Shown here piece by piece: positions 1 through 8,277 of a stretch of 64,000 nucleotides of DNA. The stretch comes from Segatella baroniae B14. GTDB taxonomy: Bacteria; Bacteroidota; Bacteroidia; Bacteroidales; Bacteroidaceae. The notes beneath the pieces were generated by a model. The model was not told the origin of the DNA, searched no databases, and saw only the letters and a list, made by a program, of their open reading frames with translations. Positions within the stretch are counted from its first letter, which is position 1. Each line of letters begins with the position of its first letter. Location of the stretch: assembly GCF_022024235.1 (NCBI RefSeq), contig NZ_CP091800.1:734001-798000 (forward strand). The letters are read 5' to 3'. A program made the translations under genes and the position numbers.

Positions 1-1059
1 GCCCAGGACAAAAATTTCCATATCTATCTATGTATCGGACAGTCGAATATGGTAGGTGCTGCTAAAGTGCAGCCAGCAGACTCTGTTGTGGATGCTCGTT
101 TCCAGTCGCTTAATGCAGTCAATGATCAAGACCGAACCATGGGCACCTGGCGTAAGGCAGTGCCACCACTCTGTCGCCGTTATGCAGGTATCGGTCCAAC
201 GGATTTCTTCGGCCGACAGATGGTGAAGGTTTTACCAGAAAAAGTTCGTGTGGGTGTCGTACACGTGGCTGTAAACGGATGTGCCAGTGACCTCTTTCAC
301 AAGAATCTTTATCAAGACTATGTGAAGAATGTTACAGCCGACTGGATGAAGAAGGAAATCGAATATTATAACGGTAATCCGCGTCAGCGTCTGCTCGATA
401 TGGCTCGACAGGCTCAGAAAGAGGGTGTGATTAAAGGTATTCTTTATCATCAAGGCGAGACGGATGCTTGGAATGAGGGATGGTTAGATAAAATGAAATT
501 TATCTATCAGGATATCTTAAGTGAACTGCATCTGAATGCTAAGCAGGTACCTTTACTGGTAGGTGAGGTTGTGGGCAACGATCAGCATGGTGTATGTGCC
601 GGAGCAAATAAAATGATCGACCGCATTCAGGAGGTTATCCCTACTGCCCATGTCATTTCATCATATGGATGTCAGGTTGGTCCGGATAATCTACATTTTG
701 CCCATGAGGGCTATGAGGAACTGGGCAAGCGTTATGCGCTGAAAATGTTAAGTCTGGAGGGCTATCAGGTAGATGCTTCTGCTGCTTCCATTGCTACGAC
801 GAAGTCTGAAGGAGCATCCTTTAAGCTTACGGCTACGCTGAAAGGGAATAAGGCGATAGTTACATCAGACCAGCCACTGAAGTCGCTCGAAGTAGTCAGT
901 TTCTCAGGTCATGCTGTACGCCAGCTTACACTGAAGGGTGAGAAGAAAGTGGAAGTCAACCTGAAAGGGTTGAAGGAACCTGTACTTGTCTTTGTTGGTA
1001 CAGCAGTGAATGGGGCTAAAGAAACCTATAAGATTTATATGGAGAAGAGTAAGCAGTAA
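1..1059 (+). CDS. SASA/CE6-type carbohydrate acetylesterase, 5' end outside window
   Basis: An open frame runs in from base 1 with no start codon, so the N-terminus lies outside the window; 352 residues are visible. The frame shows the SGNH/SASA esterase blocks: GQSN (visible residues 13-16, nucleophile Ser15), HQGE (about 150-153) and DNLHF (Asp229, His232), the catalytic Asp-His pair. Starting at the first ATG (base 49) would cut off the nucleophile block, so that start is wrong. The family removes acetyl groups from plant polysaccharides or sialic acids. The C-terminal ~90 residues look like a small beta-sandwich. The pectin/xylan enzymes elsewhere in the window suggest a plant-glycan deacetylase; the exact substrate is an inference. 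A strong terminator follows. Confidence 0.85.
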   Translation, partial: AQDKNFHIYLCIGQSNMVGAAKVQPADSVVDARFQSLNAVNDQDRTMGTWRKAVPPLCRRYAGIGPTDFFGRQMVKVLPEKVRVGVVHVAVNGCASDLFHKNLYQDYVKNVTADWMKKEIEYYNGNPRQRLLDMARQAQKEGVIKGILYHQGETDAWNEGWLDKMKFIYQDILSELHLNAKQVPLLVGEVVGNDQHGVCAGANKMIDRIQEVIPTAHVISSYGCQVGPDNLHFAHEGYEELGKRYALKMLSLEGYQVDASAASIATTKSEGASFKLTATLKGNKAIVTSDQPLKSLEVVSFSGHAVRQLTLKGEKKVEVNLKGLKEPVLVFVGTAVNGAKETYKIYMEKSKQ

Positions 1060-1103
1060 ATCTGTCATGTGCAGATTCATATGTTTGAAAGATGATAATA
1101 CAG

Positions 1104-1147
1104 TCGAGGGTGTGCTCAATCGTTTGAACACACCCTCGATCTTTTTT
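1104..1147 (+). terminator. Intrinsic terminator of the esterase gene
   Basis: A perfect 11-bp stem (1104-1114 with 1129-1139) is extended inward by TCAA/TTGA after one mismatch. It is followed by TCTTTTTT on the plus strand. It lies between the esterase stop and the convergent nuclease gene, and may also limit read-through from the minus strand. Confidence 0.85.
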
Positions 1148-1169
1148 GGTATATACGTTTTTAATCGTT

Positions 1170-2249
1170 TTATTGAGAGACCTTGACACTCCAGTAATCT
1201 TCATCGACCGTAGCTTCGACTTGTCGTTCGATAGCATCTGGAAGATTACAGAAGAAATCGATACCCGTACGACGTTCCAACTCATCGATGGTAATATATT
1301 CAGTTGTAGAATTGCTCTGATGTGGCGACCAGATTCCAAGCGCATCGTAGCTATTCAACTCTTTGTTATAAGCCAGTAGAGCCATGTAGAAATATTTCGG
1401 AATAATCATATGGAAGTATGAATCAGAGGCTTCACCATTGCTCTTGGATGTATATCCGAGGATTTGGTCTTCGTTATCAATGGTGGCAGCCTTAACAACG
1501 TAAAGGGTATCGCAGATAGATGACCATACATCGTGTACTTTCGTTTCCAGATTAGCCCAGACACCGCCATTGTGATCCTGGTTTTGAGGTTGCATATTGC
1601 TCAGATAGAAGGTTTGGTCGTTAGACTCTCTTGAGCAAAGACGATCGTAAGAAGGGCAGAGGTGGCCTCGAGAGTAACCGGTATTCTTGTAATCGTTGAG
1701 CGTGGTGCGACAATCGGCATCGATAAGCGAATCTTCGCGGAAATTGTCGCTTCGACCAACGGCCTTTTGGAGAACCTTATCGTACATTTCATAGCAAGTC
1801 CATCGGTTGGCTCTCTTATCGCCGTCCCATTCGAGCGAGTAGTTTACGCCAGCGACATCAGAATAGTGACTGATTTCGAAAGTACGATTAGAGCCCTGAT
1901 AGAAACGAGGGAATTCCAATCGCCATCCCTCCTTATTCTTTGCCAAGTCAGCTTCGTTATTACGGTTTAAGTTTTCACCAGCAGCTTCGCCATCGCCCCA
2001 GAATACGACATACTTAATCTGTGAGTACAAGTAGTCGGCAGACTCTTTGCCACGGACATACACCTTGATACCCAGAGAGTCGCCTTCTGGCGTATAGATG
2101 ATACGGGTAGAGTCGAGCTGATTATAGTCAAAAGAAACCGTAACCCCATTCTTAAGATATATAGAATGAGCGAGTTTCTCAGTTGTCGTCTGAGCCATAG
2201 CCACCCAAGCAGACAGGAGGCAGAGGCTTAAAGATAAAAATTTTTTCAT
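1170..2249 (-). CDS. Secreted DNA/RNA non-specific endonuclease (NUC1 family)
   Basis: This is a 359-residue protein with a signal peptide ending AMAQ at about residue 20. The C-terminal two thirds is an Endonuclease_NS (beta-beta-alpha metal) domain. Its motif reads SRGH at 193-196 (usually DRGH), with His196 as the expected general base. It is followed by NMQPQ and N-G-G-x-W-x-x-LE around 218-235, which supply the metal-binding Asn. The first ~110 residues are an extra domain I do not recognise. It probably degrades extracellular nucleic acid for nutrient scavenging. It is 14 bp downstream of another exported protein and likely co-transcribed with it. Confidence 0.85.
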   Translation of the reverse strand: MKKFLSLSLCLLSAWVAMAQTTTEKLAHSIYLKNGVTVSFDYNQLDSTRIIYTPEGDSLGIKVYVRGKESADYLYSQIKYVVFWGDGEAAGENLNRNNEADLAKNKEGWRLEFPRFYQGSNRTFEISHYSDVAGVNYSLEWDGDKRANRWTCYEMYDKVLQKAVGRSDNFREDSLIDADCRTTLNDYKNTGYSRGHLCPSYDRLCSRESNDQTFYLSNMQPQNQDHNGGVWANLETKVHDVWSSICDTLYVVKAATIDNEDQILGYTSKSNGEASDSYFHMIIPKYFYMALLAYNKELNSYDALGIWSPHQSNSTTEYITIDELERRTGIDFFCNLPDAIERQVEATVDEDYWSVKVSQ

Positions 2250-2263
2250 GATGCTTACCTCCT

Positions 2264-3319
2264 TTATTTAATCGTTATTTTGTTACCATTGAGAATATAC
2301 ACTCCTGCAGGCAATAGCGCTTGATTGGTACCACGGTTGACACCGTTAAGATCGAAGAAATATCCCTGATGGCTGCGAGATACAGCTTCTATCTGCAGGA
2401 TAGCCGTTTCTACATTCGATTCCGTTACAGGGTCAGCGATGAGCAGCAGATATGTGCTGGTCTTCTTGATACCATCGAGAACAGACAGACCATCCTGAAA
2501 ATTCTTCTTGCCAATGATATAGCCCGCAACATGCTGCTGAACCTTCATCGTAGGATTCTTGGTGAAACCACGCATGATGAGGACATCACCCTTGTCATTT
2601 TTGAGAGTAGCCTGATCGTCTTCTACAGCGATGACACGTGCATTCTCGCTATCGGCGATATAGAGTTGAGCGATAGTTCCATCAGCCAACTCATTCCACT
2701 CACTGATACTCTTTACCGAAGCCGTAACAGCCTCATCGGTCTGATCGCCTGTTGTCGGATTATCTGTTGACGGATCTGTAGAACCGGCAGCCTCACCATC
2801 TACGGTGAGCGTTACATCATCGAGGAAAAAGCGGTTTTTACTCTTCTGAGCAGCAGCGAAAGTAATCTTAACCCCATTGCTCGCACCAATAAGTTTGATA
2901 GTATAAGTTTTCCACGTTGCATCGCCCAACTCCACAGAAGTCTGTTCGAGCGTACCACTACTGGCACTGATTTTCAACGTCTTGCTATCATTAGCCCAAG
3001 CACCAGCTCTGAAGGATACCCAGGTCGTGTCCTTGACACCATTAATAGCAGGTGTAACTGCAGAGCCCAATGAAGAATTAGCTCCGAACTTGAGACACTG
3101 AGATGCACCATAAGCCTTTGTCAACTCCCATCCTTCGTTATCGGTCTTTACGCTGTTATTATTAGCAATAGACCCTGTCCAGGCGTCGTCATTGCCACCA
3201 GTACCCGAATTCTCATTAAAACTCTCGTAAAAAATTTGCGTTTGAGCAAACGTCGATAGTGGTAATGCCATCAGACATACCATAGATAAGATTATCGACT
3301 TCATTCTGTTTTGTGTCAT
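2264..3319 (-). CDS. Exported protein with jelly-roll domain and C-terminal tail
   Basis: This 351-residue protein has a signal peptide (residues 1-25, ending TFAQ; Met6 is an alternative start). Residues ~28-175 read like a carbohydrate-binding or choice-of-anchor jelly roll, with a typical FFLDDVTLTV strand near the end. A linker rich in Asp, Pro and Thr follows, then a domain of ~110 residues that resembles an OB-fold-like segment of Bacteroidota nucleases (inference). The last ~35 residues (F-D-L-N-G-V ... G-V-Y-I-L-N-G-N-K) match the tail seen on many Prevotella secreted proteins. It is first in a two-gene operon with the secreted nuclease and may help it bind substrate or the cell surface. 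Confidence 0.7.
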   Translation of the reverse strand: MTQNRMKSIILSMVCLMALPLSTFAQTQIFYESFNENSGTGGNDDAWTGSIANNNSVKTDNEGWELTKAYGASQCLKFGANSSLGSAVTPAINGVKDTTWVSFRAGAWANDSKTLKISASSGTLEQTSVELGDATWKTYTIKLIGASNGVKITFAAAQKSKNRFFLDDVTLTVDGEAAGSTDPSTDNPTTGDQTDEAVTASVKSISEWNELADGTIAQLYIADSENARVIAVEDDQATLKNDKGDVLIMRGFTKNPTMKVQQHVAGYIIGKKNFQDGLSVLDGIKKTSTYLLLIADPVTESNVETAILQIEAVSRSHQGYFFDLNGVNRGTNQALLPAGVYILNGNKITIK

Positions 3320-3422
3320 TTTATCTTTAACTAAATCTTTTTCTTTGGAAAAATAATATCTTCTCTAATACCCTGAACTTCTATATATACGAAATCTGTT
3401 ATAGAATTATCTATATACGATG

Positions 3423-3430
3423 CAAATATA
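3423..3430 (-). promoter_or_regulatory. Bacteroidota -7 element for the nuclease operon
   Basis: TATATTTG on the minus strand fits TAnnTTTG and lies 104 bp upstream of the exported-protein start. I saw no clear -33 TTG at the usual spacing. Confidence 0.55.
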
Positions 3431-3472
3431 CAATAATTTTATCGATTCCTATTAAAATAGAGCCTTAAATCG

Positions 3473-3503
3473 TTGGTTTATACCTGTATTTTTAGTATAT
3501 TTG
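3473..3503 (+). promoter_or_regulatory. Promoter of the preA-like gene
   Basis: TTG (3473-3475), a 20-nt spacer and TATATTTG (3496-3503) match the Bacteroidota -33/-7 consensus. The ATG at 3596 is 93 bp downstream. Confidence 0.7.
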
Positions 3504-3595
3504 TATACGAAGTAATTCATTTTGAGCTTGAAGTAATATATTGAGCCGTCGCGTGTTCTATTTTCGCATTGTTAACTTTAAAACACCTATTGACT

Positions 3596-5122
3596 ATGAT
3601 TCATTTTGATAATTATCCCTTCATTGATATCTCTGAAGTGAACAGATGTTTACTTTGTCATGATGCACCTTGCACGGCTTCTTGCTGCAAGCAGATGCCA
3701 GTAGGCGATATCCTTCGTTCGATATATTTCTCGAATGGTATGGGTGCGATAAACAGGATGGATGGCAAGACCTGTGCTACCTGTGAAGCCCCTTGTGAGC
3801 AGGCCTGTGTCTTGAATCAGCACACCTATCCGGTGCCGATCAAGTCTATTCTGAATCATCTGACAGAAGGGTCGCTCTCGCAATATGAGGCGTTGACCTC
3901 AACCGCTGACATGCCCGATATCTCTACCGATATCTGTGGTGTAAAATTAGAAAATCCATTCATGCTCAGTTCCTCTGTGGTAGCGAGCAATTACGAGATG
4001 ATAGCCAATGCTTTTCGGGCAGGATGGGCAGGTGTATCGTTTAAGACGATTTGCAATTTCCCTCAGCATGAGGCTTCTCCACGATTCAGTACAATCAGTA
4101 ACCATGCCAATGCCTTCTGTGGATTTAAGAATATCGAGCAGTTGAGCGATCATAGTGTAGACGAGAATATGGAAGTGTTCCGTCAGCTCAAGGCAGAATT
4201 TCCAAATAAGGTGATTGTGGCCTCTATTATGGGACAAAATGAGGAAGAGTGGACCACACTCGCTCGAAAATGCGAGGAAGCTGGCGCGGATGTCATCGAG
4301 TGTAACTTTAGTTGTCCGAATATGGAAAACGATAAGTTGGGTATCACGATCGGACAGGATGCTACACTGATAGAACGCTTTACTCGTGCTACACGCTTAG
4401 GTACGAATTTGCCGATTCTAGCCAAGATGACGCCGAATATCACCGACATGGTACCGATGGCGATTGCGGCTAAACGTGGCGGTGCCGATGGTATAGCGGC
4501 CATCAACACGATTAATAGTATCACAGGGGTAGACTTAGAGAGTCTGGTGGCCAAACCTGAAGTACACGGCTACTCAATGGTAGGCGGCTATTCCGGACAA
4601 GCCGTGAAGCCGATAGCACTGCGCTTTATCAGCGATTTGGGCCACAGTGAAGAACTTGCCGATATGCATATTAGTGGTATGGGCGGTATAGAGAGTTGGA
4701 TAGATGCCGTAGATTTTCTCGCCTTAGGAGCTAACAGTCTACAGGTAACGACTTCAGTTATGCAGTATGGTTATCGTATAGTAGAAGATATGATCAGTGG
4801 TTTACAGTTTTATCTGAAAGCCATCCACATGGATCAGTTGAAGAAACTGAGCGGTGTAGCACGGAAAACGGTGGTCAGTCATACCCAGGTAGAGCGCGAT
4901 ACCATACTGTATCCGCACTTTAATCACGAACAGTGTATCGGTTGTGGGCGCTGCTATGTGGCATGTATGGACGGTGGACATCAGGCTATCGCCTTCGACG
5001 CCAAGAGACGGAGACCAAAACTGATTGGTAGCAAATGTGTGGGATGCCACCTCTGTCGACTGGTATGTACCCGTTCGGCTATCGGAGTAGCACGAAAGCG
5101 AGTAATCCCTAACCAGGCATAG
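3596..5122 (+). CDS. preA: PreA-type NAD-dependent dihydropyrimidine dehydrogenase with N-terminal Fe-S domain
   Basis: This 508-residue enzyme should reduce uracil or thymine, or run the reverse reaction. The first ~100 residues carry a Cys-rich DPYD/PreT-like Fe-S domain (C-x2-C-x4-C-x3-C at 18-30, then C-x2-C-x3-C-x3-C). The middle (~105-410) is the FMN barrel with N-F-S-C-P as active-site loop, G-I-A-A-I-N-T-I and G-M-G-G-I. The C-terminus has two 4Fe-4S motifs (CIGCGRCYVAC and CVGCHLCRLVC). An upstream TTG at 3569 could extend the frame by nine residues, but the ATG at 3596 fits better. PreA normally pairs with the FAD protein PreT; no preT lies here, and the fused domain lacks an FAD fold. 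Confidence 0.85.
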   Translation: MIHFDNYPFIDISEVNRCLLCHDAPCTASCCKQMPVGDILRSIYFSNGMGAINRMDGKTCATCEAPCEQACVLNQHTYPVPIKSILNHLTEGSLSQYEALTSTADMPDISTDICGVKLENPFMLSSSVVASNYEMIANAFRAGWAGVSFKTICNFPQHEASPRFSTISNHANAFCGFKNIEQLSDHSVDENMEVFRQLKAEFPNKVIVASIMGQNEEEWTTLARKCEEAGADVIECNFSCPNMENDKLGITIGQDATLIERFTRATRLGTNLPILAKMTPNITDMVPMAIAAKRGGADGIAAINTINSITGVDLESLVAKPEVHGYSMVGGYSGQAVKPIALRFISDLGHSEELADMHISGMGGIESWIDAVDFLALGANSLQVTTSVMQYGYRIVEDMISGLQFYLKAIHMDQLKKLSGVARKTVVSHTQVERDTILYPHFNHEQCIGCGRCYVACMDGGHQAIAFDAKRRRPKLIGSKCVGCHLCRLVCTRSAIGVARKRVIPNQA

Positions 5123-5185
5123 CGTATTTTGTAAGTATATATAAGGATGCAGGTTGCATCATTTAGAAGAATCAATACGAATAAA

Positions 5186-5226
5186 GGGCGGCATCTGTTC
5201 TGTTTCTGTAGAACATGATGTCGCCC
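5186..5226. terminator. Hairpin between convergent genes
   Basis: An imperfect stem (GGGCGGCATC...GTTCT pairing with AGAAC...GATGTCGCCC) sits between the convergent preA-like and LolA-like genes. There is no strong U-run, so termination is inferred. A separate 8-bp palindrome, TGATCATT/AATGATCA, lies at 5232-5255. Confidence 0.5.
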
Positions 5227-5279
5227 ACATTTGATCATTTCATATACAATGATCAGATCTGGTTATATAGGAAATACGC

Positions 5280-5954
5280 TTACTTTTTACGATGGTCTTC
5301 TATCGTATACCCCTTAAAGTTAGCAGCAGGGTAGTGGAAGATAGAATCGTGAATATTGCCAGCTTTGAAATCGAAAATCTTCACGGTCGTCCAGAAGAAG
5401 GCCACTTTGATACGCAAGTAAAGCGGGTAGTGAGTTTTCTTATCGATTACCCCAATTGCCTGACGGATACCAAAGATTTTACTCGATTTCGGTTTCAGAC
5501 AGATCTGAATACCATCCTTGCAATAAGACCAGCTATAGATATAATCGTTGAGATCATATTTAAACTTAGACAAATATTTATCTTTGCTGTCGTCGTCAGC
5601 CCGATAAATACCTACAGTCTTCTTTTTCTTATCTACCTGATAAGCCGTTACACCATTATTCCACGACATATATCGGGCTTCGGTATAGCGACTCTTCTTC
5701 CCCTTATACCAGATGGTGCCTTTCGTCTTATATAAACCGATGATATTGACATCATAGCTCAGTGTGGAACCTTCAGGACCGAATACCATATGGTATACAC
5801 TGTTAAAGAGTTTCCGGGCTTCTTCTGCATTATTATCAGCACGCATCGTGGTGCCCGAAAAAAATAAGAGCAACAATATGCAAGTATATTTGGTTCGTAG
5901 AAAAAGCCATTTCGTGCGAAAAGTTTGATAATAATTGTTTGTGTGTAATTTCAT
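5280..5954 (-). CDS. Exported LolA-like protein
   Basis: This 224-residue protein has a long N-terminal hydrophobic signal (about residues 23-38). The mature part resembles Bacteroidota LolA-like proteins: an N-terminal helix with A-R-K-L-F-N-S-V, then alternating strands with G-T-I-W-Y-K-G-K-K-S-R-Y and a second half containing T-H-Y-P-L-Y-L-R. In that family the fold carries lipoproteins or hydrophobic ligands in the periplasm. The assignment rests on pattern only. It follows the next upstream gene by 17 nt, so the two probably form one transcript. Confidence 0.5.
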   Translation of the reverse strand: MKLHTNNYYQTFRTKWLFLRTKYTCILLLLFFSGTTMRADNNAEEARKLFNSVYHMVFGPEGSTLSYDVNIIGLYKTKGTIWYKGKKSRYTEARYMSWNNGVTAYQVDKKKKTVGIYRADDDSKDKYLSKFKYDLNDYIYSWSYCKDGIQICLKPKSSKIFGIRQAIGVIDKKTHYPLYLRIKVAFFWTTVKIFDFKAGNIHDSIFHYPAANFKGYTIEDHRKK

Positions 5955-5971
5955 AAGCTAAAACCAATTAT

Positions 5972-7381
5972 TTAATACTGAATGACAGCCAGTTTGCCAT
6001 TCTTAAAATATAGATAATTACCCGTACCATAAATAAACAGTTCCCACCAGCCATTATCGGTTACGGTGCTCGTCTTGTCTCTCGGCATACCCCACGCTGC
6101 CTCGCACATCGGTTTGGTAAAGTCTGGTTTTACCATACCCTGTACAATCCATTTCGCATTTTTGTCGCCATATTTGTCGGCGAGGATGTCGAAATAATGC
6201 TGCTTTTCGCTTTTATCCAATACACCCGAAAGCGGATGTCCGTCAGCAGGTTGCAGATAATACGCCAACGAGTCGCTCGTCAAGGCGATGCCTTTGTAAG
6301 GCTTAAACGCATCATTATCTTGAAGAACGAGGTAGGGTATATAATAGTAATTGCTCCCTTCGCCGGGACGAAGAACCGGGCGAATGTCTACTACTTTATA
6401 ATAGCGATTAGAGATTTGTCCACCTACGTAATCGTTCATTCCTGCCAACTGCTGATTTCTCGCGATAACCGGCATATACTTCTGTTGTGGCAATTGGCGA
6501 ATGTAAAATGTCTTCCCCTTGAGCTGGTTGATATGACGATACAAACTGTCGCCAGCATACGCTTGGAGGCACTGTCGGGCATAATCACTTGGTGTGGTGA
6601 TATGGTCGAAAGTACTCTCGTTTTCGATTTCCAGATAGCGTTTGATACGATAATCATCCATCGAAATAAACTCAGCTACGAGACGGTCGCGATTAATCGC
6701 CTTGTATGGCTGAATATGGTAGACGATATGAGGATCTTTCTCATAGTCTGTAAAACTGGCATATTTATCAAGATACGAAAAACCGCGGAAGGTGAGGTCG
6801 CGCATGATATGAGGTGTGCGAGCTAACCATTGGTGCACATTAATAAAGTACAGATGATGGTAATAGGATTTGGCTTTTTCGAAAAGTCCAAAGGGCACCT
6901 CGTGCAGCCGAATAGCAAAAGGTGTATAATAGTTGGCGATAATCTCTCCCTTGAGCGATTTATCGGTATCATACGGTTTCTGGTAAAACAAATCTTCAAG
7001 AATCTTGGCAGCATTGCCATCCTTTCGATGCAAATAGAGGGGCAGATGCAAAATGACATCCTCCAGTTCATCATCCACCCGAATACGAAGATTGATCGAA
7101 GAAGTCTCCACCTTACCTGTGAAGATATAACGATATTCTTGCACTACGACCTGTCTGCCCAGAATATCAGTGGAGACCTGCTCATCAGGAGTAAAAATAC
7201 CATCATTCCATGCATCAGAAACATAGACATATTTCAAGTTACGATTGCCATTCTCGTAGGTAGGAATTACAATCGGTTTGCCAATCAACGATTCTAAGTA
7301 GTTGAATGATTGTGTGCCATGGCCCCAAGTATGCAATGTATATAGAAATAAAAAAAAGGTACACAGTAATAATTTCATCAT
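5972..7381 (-). CDS. Exported protein of unknown function
   Basis: The protein has 469 residues and a signal peptide (residues 1-20, ending in W-G-H-G). The rest is rich in aromatic residues and charged turns, with no catalytic motif I recognise. It could be a periplasmic or outer-surface protein. It is the first gene of a pair with the LolA-like gene (17-nt gap), which suggests a shared envelope role, but nothing in the sequence fixes a function. No TAnnTTTG box stands out in the 107 bp upstream. Confidence 0.55.
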   Translation of the reverse strand: MMKLLLCTFFLFLYTLHTWGHGTQSFNYLESLIGKPIVIPTYENGNRNLKYVYVSDAWNDGIFTPDEQVSTDILGRQVVVQEYRYIFTGKVETSSINLRIRVDDELEDVILHLPLYLHRKDGNAAKILEDLFYQKPYDTDKSLKGEIIANYYTPFAIRLHEVPFGLFEKAKSYYHHLYFINVHQWLARTPHIMRDLTFRGFSYLDKYASFTDYEKDPHIVYHIQPYKAINRDRLVAEFISMDDYRIKRYLEIENESTFDHITTPSDYARQCLQAYAGDSLYRHINQLKGKTFYIRQLPQQKYMPVIARNQQLAGMNDYVGGQISNRYYKVVDIRPVLRPGEGSNYYYIPYLVLQDNDAFKPYKGIALTSDSLAYYLQPADGHPLSGVLDKSEKQHYFDILADKYGDKNAKWIVQGMVKPDFTKPMCEAAWGMPRDKTSTVTDNGWWELFIYGTGNYLYFKNGKLAVIQY

Positions 7382-7488
7382 ATCTTCCGTTTTCTCATGC
7401 GAAAATACGAATATTATTTGGAAAACAAATATGTTTGCTTGAAATAAATGATGTAATGATGGTAGATTTTACTGAAATGACGATTATT

Positions 7489-8031
7489 CTATCGGATGAG
7501 CTTTACAATCTTATCGACATGCTCTTGCACAGCGCGGGCTGCAGCTTCAGACAAATGCCCCGAACCAGCATTGAGTAAACCTCCAGTAAAGACGCCACCT
7601 AAATATTCCATATTACAGAAGACTGCGCTCACCTTAAAGCGATTCAGGATATCCTGATCGGTTATACCCAAGTTACCACCCTGATAGATTTCTGTAGGAG
7701 CGCCAGCAGTAATGCCGAATATAATCTTCTTACCTTTGAGTGCTGTTCCCGTGCTGCCATAAGCCCACCCGTGAGCGAAGGTTTCTTCCCACCAGCGCAT
7801 CGTAAGTGCTGACATCGAATACCAGAATAAAGGTGACTGTACGATGATAATATCAGCTTGCAGCAGTTTCTGCTGTTCAGCCTGAATATCAATTTTGAAG
7901 TCAGGATAAAGTTCTGCGAGATTATCCACTTCTACACCTGGAATAGCTTCTGTAAGTTGCTTAACGATTTCCTTGTTTGCTACTGAATAGTCTTGATACG
8001 AGTGACCGATTACCAATAAAACTTTTGCCAT
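7489..8031 (-). CDS. NAD(P)H-dependent oxidoreductase, flavodoxin-like fold
   Basis: This 180-residue protein starts with a strand and flavin-phosphate loop (V-L-L-V-I-G-H-S-Y). It has the family signature Q-S-P-L-F-W-Y-S-M ... M-R-W-W-E-E-T-F-A-H-G-W-A-Y-G and a later I-T-A-G-A-P-T-E turn. These mark the Flavodoxin_2 group (KefF/MdaB/YwrO-like quinone or general NAD(P)H oxidoreductases). Length is normal. It is cytoplasmic, with no signal peptide. The gene stands alone behind its own promoter (8075-8082), divergent from the metallophosphoesterase. Confidence 0.85.
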   Translation of the reverse strand: MAKVLLVIGHSYQDYSVANKEIVKQLTEAIPGVEVDNLAELYPDFKIDIQAEQQKLLQADIIIVQSPLFWYSMSALTMRWWEETFAHGWAYGSTGTALKGKKIIFGITAGAPTEIYQGGNLGITDQDILNRFKVSAVFCNMEYLGGVFTGGLLNAGSGHLSEAAARAVQEHVDKIVKLIR

Positions 8032-8074
8032 AATATAGTGTTTTAATGCGTAATATAAAAAATAACTTGTATTG

Positions 8075-8082
8075 CAAATATA
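8075..8082 (-). promoter_or_regulatory. -7 element of the oxidoreductase gene
   Basis: TATATTTG on the minus strand, 44 bp upstream of the ATG, fits TAnnTTTG. Confidence 0.6.
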
Positions 8083-8208
8083 CGATTTTAAATTGATAAA
8101 ACAAGAAAACCGCTCTTTTATTACCGAAAAAATGTGGCTTAAATGGATGGCACACAGTCGTTTTAGCTATAAAAATTAAAAATACGATTCGAAAAATTAA
8201 AAATCATG

Positions 8209-8237
8209 TTGCGGTTTCAATTTTTATTGTATCTTTG
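8209..8237 (+). promoter_or_regulatory. Promoter of the secreted metallophosphoesterase
   Basis: TTG (8209-8211), an 18-nt spacer and TATCTTTG (8230-8237) lie 40 bp before the ATG at 8278. The position of this box rules out the upstream ATG at 8206. Confidence 0.7.
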
Positions 8238-8277
8238 CAGCCAGTTTTCAGGTAGATCAATATTAGCGTATTTATGT

